Below are positions 44,254-54,769 of a stretch of 64,000 nucleotides of DNA, one piece after another. A program made the translations under genes and the position numbers. The stretch spans positions 1 through 64,000 of the forward strand of contig JARFQY010000264.1 in NCBI GenBank assembly GCA_029287535.1, in the 5' to 3' direction. Source of the stretch: Filomicrobium sp. (GTDB taxonomy: Bacteria > Pseudomonadota > Alphaproteobacteria > Rhizobiales > Hyphomicrobiaceae). Position 1 is the stretch's first letter, and each line of letters opens with the position of its first letter. Below the pieces are notes generated by a model. That model was given only the letters and a program-made list of their open reading frames with translations. It ran no database searches and was not told the origin of the DNA.

Positions 44254-47200
44254 ATGGCGAAAAACGATGAGGTCGTGGGGACCGGCGATAAAGCTTCAGG
44301 GCGCAACTGGGGCGAGACACTGTATCTGCCGAAGACCGATTTTCCGATGCGCGCCGGGTTGCCGAAGCTGGAGCCAAAGCTCTTGGAGCGCTGGGAGAAG
44401 ATCGGGCTTTATGACAAGCTGCGCGATGTAGCGTAGGGTCGGCAAAAATTCGTGCTTCATGACGGCCCGCCTTATGCCAACGGCAACATTCACATTGGAC
44501 ATGCGCTCAACAAGATCCTCAAAGATCTGGTTGTGAAATCACAGCAGATGCTGGGGCACGACTCCAACTACGTGCCGGGCTGGGACTGTCACGGGCTTCC
44601 TATCGAGTGGAAGATCGAGGAGCAATACCGCGCCAAGGGCAAGAACAAGGACGAAATCCCGATCAACGAATTCCGCGCCGAGTGCCGTCAATTCGCAGCG
44701 AAGTGGCTTGATGTGCAGCGCGAGGAATTCAAGCGGCTTGGAGTCGTGGGAGACTGGGAGAACCCTTACTCGACCATGGCGTTCTCAGCAGAAGCGACAA
44801 TTGCCAATGAGCTGATGAAGTTCGCAAAGAGCGGACAGCTTTACCGCGGCTCGAAGCCGGTGATGTGGTCGGTCGTTGAGAAGACGGCACTTGCGGAGGC
44901 CGAGGTCGAGTACCAGGACTATCAGTCCGACCAGATTTGGGTGAAGTTTCCGCTTCAAGGGCCGGTCAGCTACATCCATGACGCGCATGAGAGCGCGCAC
45001 CATGCCGACGGTGCCTTCGTCTTGATCTGGACCACGACGCCCTGGACCATCCCGGGGAACCGGGCGATTAGCTATTCGGCGAAGATCAGCTACGGACTCT
45101 TCGAAGTGACCGAGGCGCCGGAAGGCAACTGGCTGGGCGTGGGCGAGAAGGTTGTTGTCGCCGAGGGATTGGCCGAGGACGTCTTCAGCAAGGCGAAGGT
45201 CACGGGCTTCCAGAGACTCGGCACCGTTTCACCCGACCTGAGCAAGCTGGTGTGCTCACATCCGCTTCGCGGGCTTGCAGGCGGTTATGAGTTTGACGTT
45301 CCTCTTTTTGAAGGCGATCACGTCACTGACGACACGGGCACGGGATTTGTGCATACGGCGCCCGGACACGGATCGGACGATTACATCATCTGGATGAACT
45401 CGCAGAAGATGCTGCGAGAAAGGGATATTGATCCGACCATCCCCTTCACCGTCGACGCCGACGGCGCCTTCACCGAGCAGGCGCCGGGCTTCACCGGCAA
45501 GCGTGTGTTGAAGGAAAACGGTAACAAGGGCGATGCCAACGAGGCGGTGATCAAGGCGTTGGCGGAAGCCGGCATGATGGTCGCCAGGTCGCGGCTGAAA
45601 CACCAGTACCCGCACTCGTGGCGTTCGAAGAAGCCCGTGATCTTCCGCAATACGCCGCAGTGGTTCATCTCGATGGATCGACCGCTTGGCGGTGACTCTG
45701 GCACCAACAGCACGCTGCGCGAACTGGCTCTCCAGGAAATCGAACGCGTCGAGTGGGTACCGGCCTCCGGTGAAAACCGCATTACCGGTATGATCGAGAA
45801 CCGGCCCGACTGGGTGGTGTCGCGGCAGCGCGCCTGGGGTGTGCCGATCTGCGTTTTCCGGAACACGGAGACCGAGGAGATCATCCCGGGGCCAGGGTTC
45901 GCGAAATCGGCGGAGCTGGCGGAGCGGATCCGTTCGGCCTTCTACGACAAGGGCGCTGATGTGTGGTTCGAGGAGGGGGCGAAAGACCGTTTCCTCTATG
46001 GGCTTGTCGACGACCCTGGAGCGTGGGAGCAGGTGCGCGACGTACTTGACGTCTGGTTTGATTCCGGCTCCACGCATGCCTTCACCATGGAGGACCCCGA
46101 GCACTTCCCCGGACTTGCCGGTATCCGCCGCACGCTCGATAGCGGTCAGGACCGGGTGATGTACCTGGAGGGTTCCGACCAGCACCGTGGATGGTTCCAC
46201 TCGTCGCTTCTGGAAAGTTGCGGGACGCGTGGACGTGCGCCCTACGATGTCGTCCTGACGCATGGCTTCGTTCTCGATGAGAACGGTCAGAAGATGTCGA
46301 AGTCGTTGAAGAACGTCACCGCGCCGCAGGAGGTGATAGAGCGGTCGGGAGCGGACATTCTACGCCTTTGGGTGGCGGCGTCCGACTATTCGGATGATCT
46401 CAGGATCGGGCCGGAGATCATCAAGACGTTCGCGGAAACCTATCGCAAGATGCGCAATACGATCCGCTGGATGCTGGGTGCTCTGGCGCACTTCAATGAG
46501 GATGACAGGATCGACATCGCCGCGATGCCGGAACTGGAAAAGCTGATGCTGCACCGGTTGTCGGAAATCGGTCCAGAGGTCCGCACGGCTTACGCCTCGT
46601 ACGACTACCGCCGCGTGGTTCACATCATGACTCAGTTCCTCAACACGGACCTATCGGCCTTCTATTTCGACATCCGCAAGGATGCACTCTACTGCGATGC
46701 GCCATCGAGCGTGCGGCGCAAGGCGGCGCTGACGGTTATTGATGAAGTCCTCAAGGCGACGGCGCTTTGGCTAGCACCAATTCTCTCGTTCACGGCGGAG
46801 GAGGCGTGGCTCTCGCGCTATCCTAGCGAGGGTGGCTCGGTGCATCTGAATGACTTTCCACTGATGTCGCGGCTGTGGCGCAACGAGGATGTCGCGGAAC
46901 GCTGGGACAAGGTGCGGGCGGTTCGCCGCGTGGTGACCGGTGCGCTGGAACTCGAACGGGCAGACAAGCGGATTGGCTCGAGCCTTGAGGCGGCGCCGAC
47001 TGTGTACATCTCCGACGCAGCGGTGTCGGCGGCCATTGATAGCGTCGACCTCGCAGAAGTCTGCATTACGAGCGGCATTGAAGTGGTGAGCGGGGTTGCT
47101 CCCGAGGGGGCTTTCAAGCTGGCGGACGTTTCTGGCGTCGGCGTCGTGCCCACGCTCGCAGTTGGCACTAAATGTGCGCGTTCGTGGCGAATCACAGATG

Positions 47201-47280
47201 ATGTCGGCTCTGATCCGGACTATCCAGAGCTGTCGGCGCGTGACGCTGCAGCCATGCGGGAAATCGACGGGGCGGCTTAG
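44254..47280 (+). CDS. ileS: Isoleucyl-tRNA synthetase, interrupted by in-frame TAG
   Basis: The essential synthetase charging tRNA-Ile. The frame reads ALYDKL-type family sequence up to codon 60, then a TAG (44434-44436), then continues in the same frame without any shift into [14 protein letters not shown] and HIGH near residue 80. KMSKS lies near residue 680 ([11 protein letters not shown]), the editing domain and C-terminal zinc-lacking tail follow, and the frame stays open to 47280. Downstream of the stop the gene looks fully conserved. Restart at the GTG at 44452 would give a 942-aa protein without the first 66 residues. lspA follows immediately. See findings. Confidence 0.85.
44434..44436 (+). 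other. In-frame amber codon within ileS
   Basis: TAG at codon 61 of ileS in the context GCG-TAG-GGT-CGG. The codon before and after match synthetase homologues, where a Ser, Ala or Lys-like residue is usual at this place. A single substitution (for example from TCG, AAG or CAG) would create it. Confidence 0.9.
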
Positions 47281-47826
47281 ATGGCGGATGGTGTGAAGGT
47301 GGCCGATATCAAGGCGGGCCGATCCTGGCTCTGGGGGCCGTATTCCCGGCTCGGGCTATGGTCAGCCTTGCTCACATTACTGGTCGATCAGGCGCACAAG
47401 TGGTGGATGATCCTCGGCCTCGGTATGCGCGAAGGTGATCGATTCGGGCTACTGCCGTTCCTGGAGATCATCTACGTCAAGAATACCGGAATTAGTTACT
47501 CGCTATTCGATAGCGCCAGCTTTGAATGGCAGCTGACTCTTGCCGGCTTCGCTGCGGTCGTCTCATTGGCCCTGTGGGTCTGGCTTGCCAGGTCATCCAC
47601 AGGCTGGCTGATGGCGATCAGTCTGGGTCTTATCATTGGCGGGGCAATCGGGAATGCCATTGACCGCGTGCTGCTCGGCGGGGTTGCAGATTTCTTTTTG
47701 TTACATGCCTTTGGCTATTCTTGGTATGTCTTCAACATTGCAGATATCGCAATAGTTGCTGGAGTCGCTGGGCTTTTGTATGACTCTGTCATAGCGAGTC
47801 GCAATGATGACACAAAGTCAGCCTAG
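47281..47826 (+). CDS. lspA: Lipoprotein signal peptidase (signal peptidase II)
   Basis: A 181-aa inner-membrane aspartyl protease that removes signal peptides from prolipoproteins. Four hydrophobic segments are seen; the catalytic Asp residues are in GNAIDRVLLGGVADFF and YVFNIADIAIV, and the conserved KNTGISYSL segment is at residues 64-72. The N terminus is about 20 residues longer than usual. The ATG follows the ileS stop with no gap, so ileS and lspA are co-translated neighbours, a widespread arrangement. Confidence 0.94.
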   Translation: MADGVKVADIKAGRSWLWGPYSRLGLWSALLTLLVDQAHKWWMILGLGMREGDRFGLLPFLEIIYVKNTGISYSLFDSASFEWQLTLAGFAAVVSLALWVWLARSSTGWLMAISLGLIIGGAIGNAIDRVLLGGVADFFLLHAFGYSWYVFNIADIAIVAGVAGLLYDSVIASRNDDTKSA

Positions 47827-47894
47827 CGCGTAGTATTCAGGGGTGGAGTGCTTGAACGGAGCCCGTTGGCTTCGGAAGCGCAGGAGACAGCCAA

Positions 47895-48383
47895 ATGCCT
47901 TGGGGGGACTTCCAAAGCAGAACTGGGAAGAGCTGGCGTGCGGTCGCAGCGGCCGCGCTGGCAGCGCTATGTGTTAGCGCCTGTTCTGCTGGCGATGTTG
48001 AGTTCGAAGGCAAGCTTTTTGAGCTGGCTGGCATGAATAACATCGGAAAGAACAGATCAACCCCAAAAATGACGGAGCGCTCGGGGCTTATCGTGCCGCC
48101 CGATCTGAAGCGGCTGCCCGATCCCAATCAGCCTCCGCCGCAGGATCCGGGCAGTGATTTGCTTGCTTCCATCGAGGACCCCGACCAGGTGAAGGTCGTC
48201 GACCAGGCAGAGCTGCAACGCCGCCAGGCCGAAGCCTGTAAGAACTACGAATTGGCCAAAGCCCAAGGTGATCTTGACGCAGATCATATGAAGGGTCCGC
48301 TTGGGTCCTGCCGAAAATCTGCGCTGAATTTGATCGGTGCTGATGGGTCGTCGCTCTTCGGCTCGAACGCAGAGAGCAAGTAG
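47895..48383 (+). CDS. DUF3035-family lipoprotein
   Basis: A 162-aa predicted lipoprotein. The signal peptide ends in a lipobox, VSAC, with the lipidated Cys near residue 30. The mature protein contains the segments TERSGLIVPPDLKRLPDPNQPPPQ and DLDADHMKGPLG and is otherwise low in hydrophobic content. DUF3035 proteins are alphaproteobacterial, of unknown function. It lies between lspA, which would process it, and an M16 peptidase pair. Confidence 0.75.
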   Translation: MPWGDFQSRTGKSWRAVAAAALAALCVSACSAGDVEFEGKLFELAGMNNIGKNRSTPKMTERSGLIVPPDLKRLPDPNQPPPQDPGSDLLASIEDPDQVKVVDQAELQRRQAEACKNYELAKAQGDLDADHMKGPLGSCRKSALNLIGADGSSLFGSNAESK

Positions 48384-48637
48384 CCTTACCGAGATACGCA
48401 AGGCGACTGAATCGTCGGCGCCGCCGGGAAACCGCGCTAACGTATTGGCGTTGCGTGTTCATTTCCGCTTTCTCCGACATGAACCCGTTGTCATTTGACT
48501 CTCAACCAAGACCGCTGAACTCTTGGGCGCCTCAGTTACCGGCTTTTCGCAAGCTGGCGACCGGCCGCCGGGTCGGAAAAGTGTTGCCTCCGGCGCGTAT
48601 TCTCCATCAGCCCAACAGGTTTCCAGGATAGGCTTTT

Positions 48638-50062
48638 ATGCGCAACACTGGCGTTTGTCGCTTCTCTCAAATCCTCTCAACCCTTCTTTTGGCCCTCATG
48701 ACAACAGCTACCCTTTCAGCCCTTGATGCTCGAGCGGGCGATGCATCGTCGCGAGCGAACACTTTCCAACTGGACAACGGGATGCAGGTGATCGTCATCC
48801 CGGATCGGCGTGCACCGGTGGTCACGCATATGGTTTGGTACCGGGTCGGTGCCGCCGACGAGCCAAAAGGCGCATCAGGTATTGCCCACTTCCTCGAGCA
48901 CCTGATGTTCAAGTCGACGGAAAAGATCGCGATCGGAGAGTTCTCCAAGATCGTTGCCAGGATGGGCGGACAGGACAACGCCTTTACCAGTCAGGATGCA
49001 ACGGCGTATTTCCAGCGCATCGCCAAGGACAGGCTGGGTGATGTGATGGCTATGGAAGCCGACCGGATGGTCAACCTGCGGCTTACCGAGAAGGAAGTGT
49101 TGACCGAGCGCGATGTGATCTTGGAAGAGCGCCGCTCACGCACCGACAACAACCCCGGTGCGATCTTGACCGAACAAATGGATGCAGCACTGTATTACTC
49201 GCACCCCTATGGCACGCCAATCATCGGCTGGACCCACGAGATTTCCCAGCTAGACCAGAACGATGCCATCGAGTTTTACAAACTGTTCTATGCGCCCAAC
49301 AATGCCATTCTCGTCGTCGCTGGTGATGTCAGCGTCGAAGAAGTGAAGGAGCTGGCGGAACAGACCTACGGCAAGGTGCCGGCGAATAGCAGCATGAACA
49401 TCAAGCGGGAGCGACCGGCGGAGCCACCGCACCTGGTGCCGCGACGCCTGCAACTCAATGATCCTCGTGCTGGCAGGGCATCATTCCACCGGTTCTACCA
49501 CGCACCATCGTATGTCAAATCCAAACCTGGCGAAGCGGAGTCACTGGACCTCCTGATGAAGATACTTGCGTCGGGTTCGACGAGCCGTCTTTACAAGCGG
49601 CTGGTGGTTGAAAAGAAGCTTGCTTCAAGTGCCGGCGGGTGGTTTTACGGTGACGGCTACGACAGCGGGAAAATCTCGGTCTACGCCGTCGCCAACAGTG
49701 GTGTGAAGCTTGAGACGATCGAGGCCGAAATTGATGCCCTCATTGCAGAGATTGCCGAAGGTGGTGTCACCGAGGCTGAGCTGAAGCGGGCCAAGAACAG
49801 CCTGAACGCTGAGTTCATTTATGGCCTCGATAGCCAGAGCACCATGGCACGGCGCTATGGCTGGGCGGCGGTCGTCGGGCAGTCGGTGTCCGATGTCGAC
49901 ACTTGGCCAGAAGAGATCAACAAGGTTTCGGCAGAACAAGTGAAGGATGCGGCACAACGGCACCTCGACTTGCGCCGTTCAGTGACGGGGTATCTCATCC
50001 CAGAGGCGGTACCGCCGTCAGGACAGAGAGCCGATAACGTAACCTCGCCAACGAAGGGTTAG
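48638..50062 (+). CDS. M16-family zinc peptidase, catalytic member
   Basis: A 474-aa pitrilysin-type peptidase with a signal peptide (residues 1-33, ending near ARA). The inverted zinc motif HFLEHLMF (HxxEH) lies near residue 84, and the third ligand Glu is in ERDVILEERRS near residue 165. This is the active half of an M16 pair: a second, motif-less paralogue follows after 11 bp. Such pairs act in the periplasm on peptides and misfolded or processed outer-membrane substrates. The ATG at 48638 follows AGGATAGG. The 254-bp spacer before it contains no gene. Confidence 0.92.
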   Translation: MRNTGVCRFSQILSTLLLALMTTATLSALDARAGDASSRANTFQLDNGMQVIVIPDRRAPVVTHMVWYRVGAADEPKGASGIAHFLEHLMFKSTEKIAIGEFSKIVARMGGQDNAFTSQDATAYFQRIAKDRLGDVMAMEADRMVNLRLTEKEVLTERDVILEERRSRTDNNPGAILTEQMDAALYYSHPYGTPIIGWTHEISQLDQNDAIEFYKLFYAPNNAILVVAGDVSVEEVKELAEQTYGKVPANSSMNIKRERPAEPPHLVPRRLQLNDPRAGRASFHRFYHAPSYVKSKPGEAESLDLLMKILASGSTSRLYKRLVVEKKLASSAGGWFYGDGYDSGKISVYAVANSGVKLETIEAEIDALIAEIAEGGVTEAELKRAKNSLNAEFIYGLDSQSTMARRYGWAAVVGQSVSDVDTWPEEINKVSAEQVKDAAQRHLDLRRSVTGYLIPEAVPPSGQRADNVTSPTKG

Positions 50063-50073
50063 GGGATCGATCA

Positions 50074-51444
50074 ATGAGCAAAACTCTCGTCCTGCCATCA
50101 AAGCCGCTGGGACAACGCTTCGCGGGAGCGGGCATGTTGGCCCTCGTCACCCTCGTTTTCCTTTTCAGCTCCATGCGACCTGGCAACACTATGGACATCA
50201 AAGAAGTCAAAAGCCCAGGCGGCATCGAAGCCTGGCTGGTTGAATCGCATCAGGTTCCGCTGCTCGCGCTGCGCTTCGCGTTTGCCGGTGGCAGTACCCA
50301 AGACCCGGTGGGCAAGGCGGGCGTTGCCAACTTCGTATCCGGGATGCTGGACGAAGGTGCTGGCGATCTCAAAGCCGCCGAGTTCCAAGAGCGCATGGAG
50401 GAGATTGCCATGCGTATGAAATTCGACGACTCTCGCGACACGTTCTACGGCACTGTGCAGACGCTCACCAAAAACCGCGACGAAGCCATGGAGCTTTTGA
50501 AGCTGGCGCTGACCAAGCCACGCTTTGACGAGGATGCCATTGAACGTGTGCGCCTTCAGCTGCTGGCCGGGCTTGCCTACGAAGCGAAGTCACCCGACAG
50601 GTTGGCGGCCCGTAAGTGGTATGAAACAGCTTTCGGGGGCCACGCCTACGGGATCTCGCCACGGGGAACCGAAGCCTCGATCAATCAGATCGGCCGGTCC
50701 GATCTTGAGGCGTTCCGCAAAAGGAACTTTGCCAAGAGCAACCTGAAAATCGTTGCGGTTGGCGACATTACGGAAGCGGAGCTGGGGAAGCTTCTTGACG
50801 ATGTATTTGGCGACCTGCCTGAGAAGGCAGAGCTACAGCCGGTTGCCGAAACGAACCCGGCGCGCGGCGGGCGGCTTGAAATCGTTGAGATGAATGTTCC
50901 TCAATCCGTGGCGGTCTTCGGCATGGGCGGGCTCAAGCGAAAGGATCCTGATTTCCTGGCGGCGTTCGTGCTCAACCACATCATTGGCGGCGGCGGATTC
51001 TCGGCGATCCTGATGGAAGAGGTTCGTGAAAAAAGAGGCCTGGCCTATTCGGTCTACAGCTACCTCAGTCCGATGGACCGTTCCGCCGTATACATGGGCG
51101 GGGTTGCGACCAAGAACGACTCGATCGCTGAATCTCTAAAGATCATACGCGGTGAGTTGTTGAAGATAGCTGAGCAAGGTGTTTCGGAAGAGGATCTGAA
51201 GAACGCCAAGGACAATCTCACCGGCTCTTACGCCTTGCGTTTTGACACGAATTCGAAGATAGCAAGCCAGCTGCTCGGGATCCTGGTGGAGGACATGGGC
51301 ATCGATTATGTCACGAAACGCAACGAGTGGATTGAAGCGCTGACTGTCGATGACCTCAAGCGCGCCGCGGCGCGATTCCTCAAACCAGAGGACCTCATCG
51401 TCGTTGTCGTCGGAAAGCCCAAGGGGTTGACTCCTAAGGGCTGA
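50074..51444 (+). CDS. M16-family peptidase, non-catalytic partner
   Basis: A 456-aa M16 paralogue with an N-terminal signal anchor (residues 20-36, AGMLALVTLVFLFSSM). The zinc motif is missing: where its partner has HFLEH, this protein reads NFVSGMLDEG. The conserved R/Y motif, EVREKRGLAYSVYS near residue 320, is intact. It should form the heterodimeric clam-shell with the catalytic gene directly upstream, 11 bp away. Confidence 0.9.
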   Translation: MSKTLVLPSKPLGQRFAGAGMLALVTLVFLFSSMRPGNTMDIKEVKSPGGIEAWLVESHQVPLLALRFAFAGGSTQDPVGKAGVANFVSGMLDEGAGDLKAAEFQERMEEIAMRMKFDDSRDTFYGTVQTLTKNRDEAMELLKLALTKPRFDEDAIERVRLQLLAGLAYEAKSPDRLAARKWYETAFGGHAYGISPRGTEASINQIGRSDLEAFRKRNFAKSNLKIVAVGDITEAELGKLLDDVFGDLPEKAELQPVAETNPARGGRLEIVEMNVPQSVAVFGMGGLKRKDPDFLAAFVLNHIIGGGGFSAILMEEVREKRGLAYSVYSYLSPMDRSAVYMGGVATKNDSIAESLKIIRGELLKIAEQGVSEEDLKNAKDNLTGSYALRFDTNSKIASQLLGILVEDMGIDYVTKRNEWIEALTVDDLKRAAARFLKPEDLIVVVVGKPKGLTPKG

Positions 51445-51458
51445 GGGAGTTGGCCGGT

Positions 51459-52835
51459 ATGGCAGGTGACGGGACAAACGGACCATCGCGCGTGCGCGGT
51501 GGTTCCATTTATGACTTCGACATCTCTGGGTGTCTGAGCGCCAAGATCGGTCGGCACGGGTTGGCCCCCGAGGAACTGGATGCGTCGTTCGCCCAAATGG
51601 AGACCGAGTTCCGTCGTCTTCAGGACGAGGTGCAAAGTCTGAGCCTGCCAATCCTCAGAATTGCATCAGAACGTGATGACATCGCCCAAGCCAAGGCGGC
51701 GCTAAGCAAACTATCCGCTGGCGCCGGCACGCTCGTGTTTTTCGGCACCGGTGGCTCAGGACTTGGCGGTCAGGCGCTGGCGCAGTTTGCCGGCTGGAAT
51801 ATTCCGGGCATGCATGTTCCCGGACAGGACAAGCGTCCGCGCACGCGTTTCTACGATAATCTCGATCCGTCAACCTTGGCCGGTGTTTTCAGAACACTGG
51901 ATCTCAGGTCTTCGCGATTCATTATCACGTCGAAGTCTGGCGGAACGGCAGAAACCCTGGCGCAGGCGATCGCCACTTTGTCCGCCGTCAAGGAAGCCGG
52001 GCTTGCAGAGCAGATTCCCGAGATGTTTCTGGGCATTACGGAAGAAGCAGACGGCGGCAAAGCCGGAGGGTTGAGGCGGCTGCTCGACGAGCACAAGGTG
52101 CCGATGTTGCCGCATCCCAAGGACATCGGGGGTCGCTTTTCTTGCCTCACGGTCGTCGGGCTTCTGCCGGCCATGGCTCGCGGTCTTGATGCTGGCGAGG
52201 TGCGGGCTGGCGCGCAAAGCATCGTCGATGCGCTTTTGTCCGCGCAAAAGGTGAGCGATTTTGTTCCGGCCGTCTCAGCTGCGACCTCGGTCGCCTTATC
52301 CCAAGAGCGGGGAATCCGTTCACTGGTGCTCATGCCCTACATTGACCGGCTGGCATCCTTGAGCCGTTGGTTCGTACAGTTGTGGGCTGAAAGCCTTGGC
52401 AAAGACGGCAAGGGGACGACGCCGATTGCAGCGCTAGGACCGCTTGACCAGCATAGCCAGCTGCAGCTGTTCATGGATGGCCCCCGCGAACATTTGATTA
52501 CGCTGATCCGGACGCGAACGCACGGCACGGGACCTGTCATCGACAATGAATTGGCGCAGTTGGCAGGTGCGGACTATATGGCCGGACGGACTGTCGGAGA
52601 TATCGTTGCCGCGCAGGCGAGCGCACTTCCTGAGGCTTTAGCGGAGGCCGGGCGGCCCGTCCGCACACTGGATATCCACAGCCTCGATGAGCGAACGATC
52701 GGAGCGGTTATGATGCACTTCATGGTCGAAACGATTCTCGCCGGACGCGTGCTTGGCGTCGATCCATTTGACCAGCCCGCCGTGGAACTCGCAAAGGTGC
52801 TGACGCGCGAACGGCTGGGGCAACCGCCAAGATAG
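51459..52835 (+). CDS. pgi: Glucose-6-phosphate isomerase
   Basis: A 458-aa phosphoglucose isomerase, shorter than the E. coli enzyme. The sugar-phosphate binding segments [14 protein letters not shown] near residue 95 and [12 protein letters not shown] near residue 160 are visible, as are [28 protein letters not shown], the family's C-terminal catalytic region, near residue 310. Glycolysis/gluconeogenesis and hexose recycling. The ATG at 51459 follows GGGAG by nine bases. It lies between the M16 pair and mutL on one strand. Confidence 0.94.
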   Translation: MAGDGTNGPSRVRGGSIYDFDISGCLSAKIGRHGLAPEELDASFAQMETEFRRLQDEVQSLSLPILRIASERDDIAQAKAALSKLSAGAGTLVFFGTGGSGLGGQALAQFAGWNIPGMHVPGQDKRPRTRFYDNLDPSTLAGVFRTLDLRSSRFIITSKSGGTAETLAQAIATLSAVKEAGLAEQIPEMFLGITEEADGGKAGGLRRLLDEHKVPMLPHPKDIGGRFSCLTVVGLLPAMARGLDAGEVRAGAQSIVDALLSAQKVSDFVPAVSAATSVALSQERGIRSLVLMPYIDRLASLSRWFVQLWAESLGKDGKGTTPIAALGPLDQHSQLQLFMDGPREHLITLIRTRTHGTGPVIDNELAQLAGADYMAGRTVGDIVAAQASALPEALAEAGRPVRTLDIHSLDERTIGAVMMHFMVETILAGRVLGVDPFDQPAVELAKVLTRERLGQPPR

Positions 52836-52857
52836 CAACGATACTCAGAGGCCGGCT

Positions 52858-54672
52858 TTGCTTATCCGCCAACTCACGCCAGAGACGATCAACCGGATTG
52901 CGGCAGGTGAGGTTATCGAGCGGCCCGCCAGCGTCGTTAAAGAGCTGGTGGAGAATGCGATTGATGCCGGCGCCCAGAACATTGAGGTCGTTACGGCGTC
53001 GGGCGGCCTTTCGCTCATTCGCGTAAGCGACGACGGCCTTGGCATGACGGCAGTTGACCTGGCGCTGTGTATCGAGCGGCATGCGACCTCGAAACTCACT
53101 GACGAAGACCTCTTTGACATCCGCAGTCTCGGATTCCGGGGCGAGGCGCTACCGTCGATCGGTTCGATCGCACGCCTTGAAATCGCAAGCCGCGCGCGCG
53201 GTGCAAGCGAGGCCTTCTCGATCATTGTCGATAAGGGACGAAAGGCGCCAGAGCGGCCAGCAGTAATCAATCGCGGGACGCGTATCGAGGTAACCGACTT
53301 GTTTTCGGCGACTCCGGCCCGGCTCAAGTTCCTGAAGTCGGAGAGAGCCGAAAACCAGGCGACGGCGGATGTCGTCAAGCGCTTGGCGATGGCGCATCCG
53401 GAAATCGGTTTCACGCTGGTGATGGGGGAGCGGGCCAGTCTGAAGTATCCGCCTCAAGAGGTTTCCCCGGATGGCCTGTTGCAGCGGTTGGCACGGATTA
53501 TGGGACGTGACTTTCAGGCGGACGCCGTTGAGGTCGCCGGCGGACGCGACGGTGTTCGCATTGCCGGATTCGTCGGATTGCCGACGTTGAACCGGGGTGA
53601 TCCCAGTCAGCAGTTCCTCTTCGTCAACGGACGACCGGTCAAGGACCGATTGCTGATCGGTGCGTTGCGGGCAGCTTACGGCGATACGCTGCCACGGGGG
53701 CGGTATCCCTATGTGGCGCTGTTCATTGATCTCGAGCCGAGAGACGTCGATGTCAACGTACACCCGGCCAAGACGGAGGTTCGCTTCAAGGACGCAGGGG
53801 CCGTTCGCGGGCTTGTCGTAGGTGCTGTCAGGCACGCTCTGGAGCAGTCGGCAAACCGCGCTTCCGCACAAGGGGGCAAAGAGACGATCGGAGCATTTTC
53901 GGCTTCTGGACGGCCTTCTGGGCCCCCGTCAGCGGTGGCGTCGAGAGGGTCGGCTCAGCGGCGGCCAGCCCGCATGGCTCCGTCGGCACGTGGTGGTTTT
54001 TCAGAGAGTTGGCAGGCGCCGTTCGAGGAGCTCGACGCGACTTCGGCGAACACGGCGGCCAACAGCGAGCCAGTCGCCGAGGGCGTGCAGGACAAGCCGC
54101 TTGGTGCGGCGCGTGCGCAATTGCACGAGACCTACATCCTGGCGCAGACCCATGATGCCGTGGTCATCGTCGACCAGCATGCCGCGCACGAGCGGCTGGT
54201 CTTCGAGCGGCTCAAAAACATGCTTTCAAGCGGGGGCGTCGCGCGTCAGGGGCTGCTTATCCCGGAAGTCATCGAACTGGCACCCGAGGAGGTCGAGGCG
54301 CTGGTCGGGCGGGCTGAGGAACTCGCATCACTGGGGCTTGTCATCGATGGTTTTGGAGCCGAAGCGGTTGTCGTGCGCGAGGTGCCGGCTCTACTCGGCC
54401 CCTGCGATACAAAAGGGTTGGTGCGAGACCTGGCGGCAGAAATCCTGCAGGAACTTGGGCCTGGAGCGCTGACCGACCGACTTGAGAGCGTGGCGTCGCG
54501 GATGGCTTGCCATGGCAGTGTCCGGGCGGGCCGGCGACTGACGCCGGAGGAAATGAATGCCCTGTTGCGGGAGATGGAAGCGACACCTTTTTCCGGGCAG
54601 TGCAATCACGGACGGCCGACGTATGTGGAGCTCAAGTTGAGCGATATCGAGCGGCTTTTCGGCAGACGATAA
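52858..54672 (+). CDS. mutL: DNA mismatch repair protein MutL
   Basis: A 604-aa MutL that links mismatch recognition to strand incision. The N-terminal GHKL ATPase has [18 protein letters not shown] with the catalytic Glu, DDGLGM and [11 protein letters not shown] proline/serine-rich linker (about 340-400) is followed by a C-terminal domain carrying the endonuclease motif [12 protein letters not shown] near residue 439, with ACHGSVRAG and CNHGRPT near the end. It is therefore the endonuclease type, expected in bacteria without MutH. The start is TTG at 52858, with AGAGG upstream. Confidence 0.94.
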   Translation: MLIRQLTPETINRIAAGEVIERPASVVKELVENAIDAGAQNIEVVTASGGLSLIRVSDDGLGMTAVDLALCIERHATSKLTDEDLFDIRSLGFRGEALPSIGSIARLEIASRARGASEAFSIIVDKGRKAPERPAVINRGTRIEVTDLFSATPARLKFLKSERAENQATADVVKRLAMAHPEIGFTLVMGERASLKYPPQEVSPDGLLQRLARIMGRDFQADAVEVAGGRDGVRIAGFVGLPTLNRGDPSQQFLFVNGRPVKDRLLIGALRAAYGDTLPRGRYPYVALFIDLEPRDVDVNVHPAKTEVRFKDAGAVRGLVVGAVRHALEQSANRASAQGGKETIGAFSASGRPSGPPSAVASRGSAQRRPARMAPSARGGFSESWQAPFEELDATSANTAANSEPVAEGVQDKPLGAARAQLHETYILAQTHDAVVIVDQHAAHERLVFERLKNMLSSGGVARQGLLIPEVIELAPEEVEALVGRAEELASLGLVIDGFGAEAVVVREVPALLGPCDTKGLVRDLAAEILQELGPGALTDRLESVASRMACHGSVRAGRRLTPEEMNALLREMEATPFSGQCNHGRPTYVELKLSDIERLFGRR

Positions 54673-54769
54673 CGGCCCATAACCCCACCGGAGCAAACAT
54701 AGAAAACGCCGCCGATGGCAGCGCTTCTATGGTCGTTTTAGGATCAATGTGCGACGGGCGGCCGAGACA

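Noticed and set aside
44434-44436. Amber recoding (for example pyrrolysine) in ileS
   Set aside because: Several genes in the window end normally at TAG (pntAA, dxs, prpE), no readthrough element is visible, and pyrrolysine would have no role at this place.
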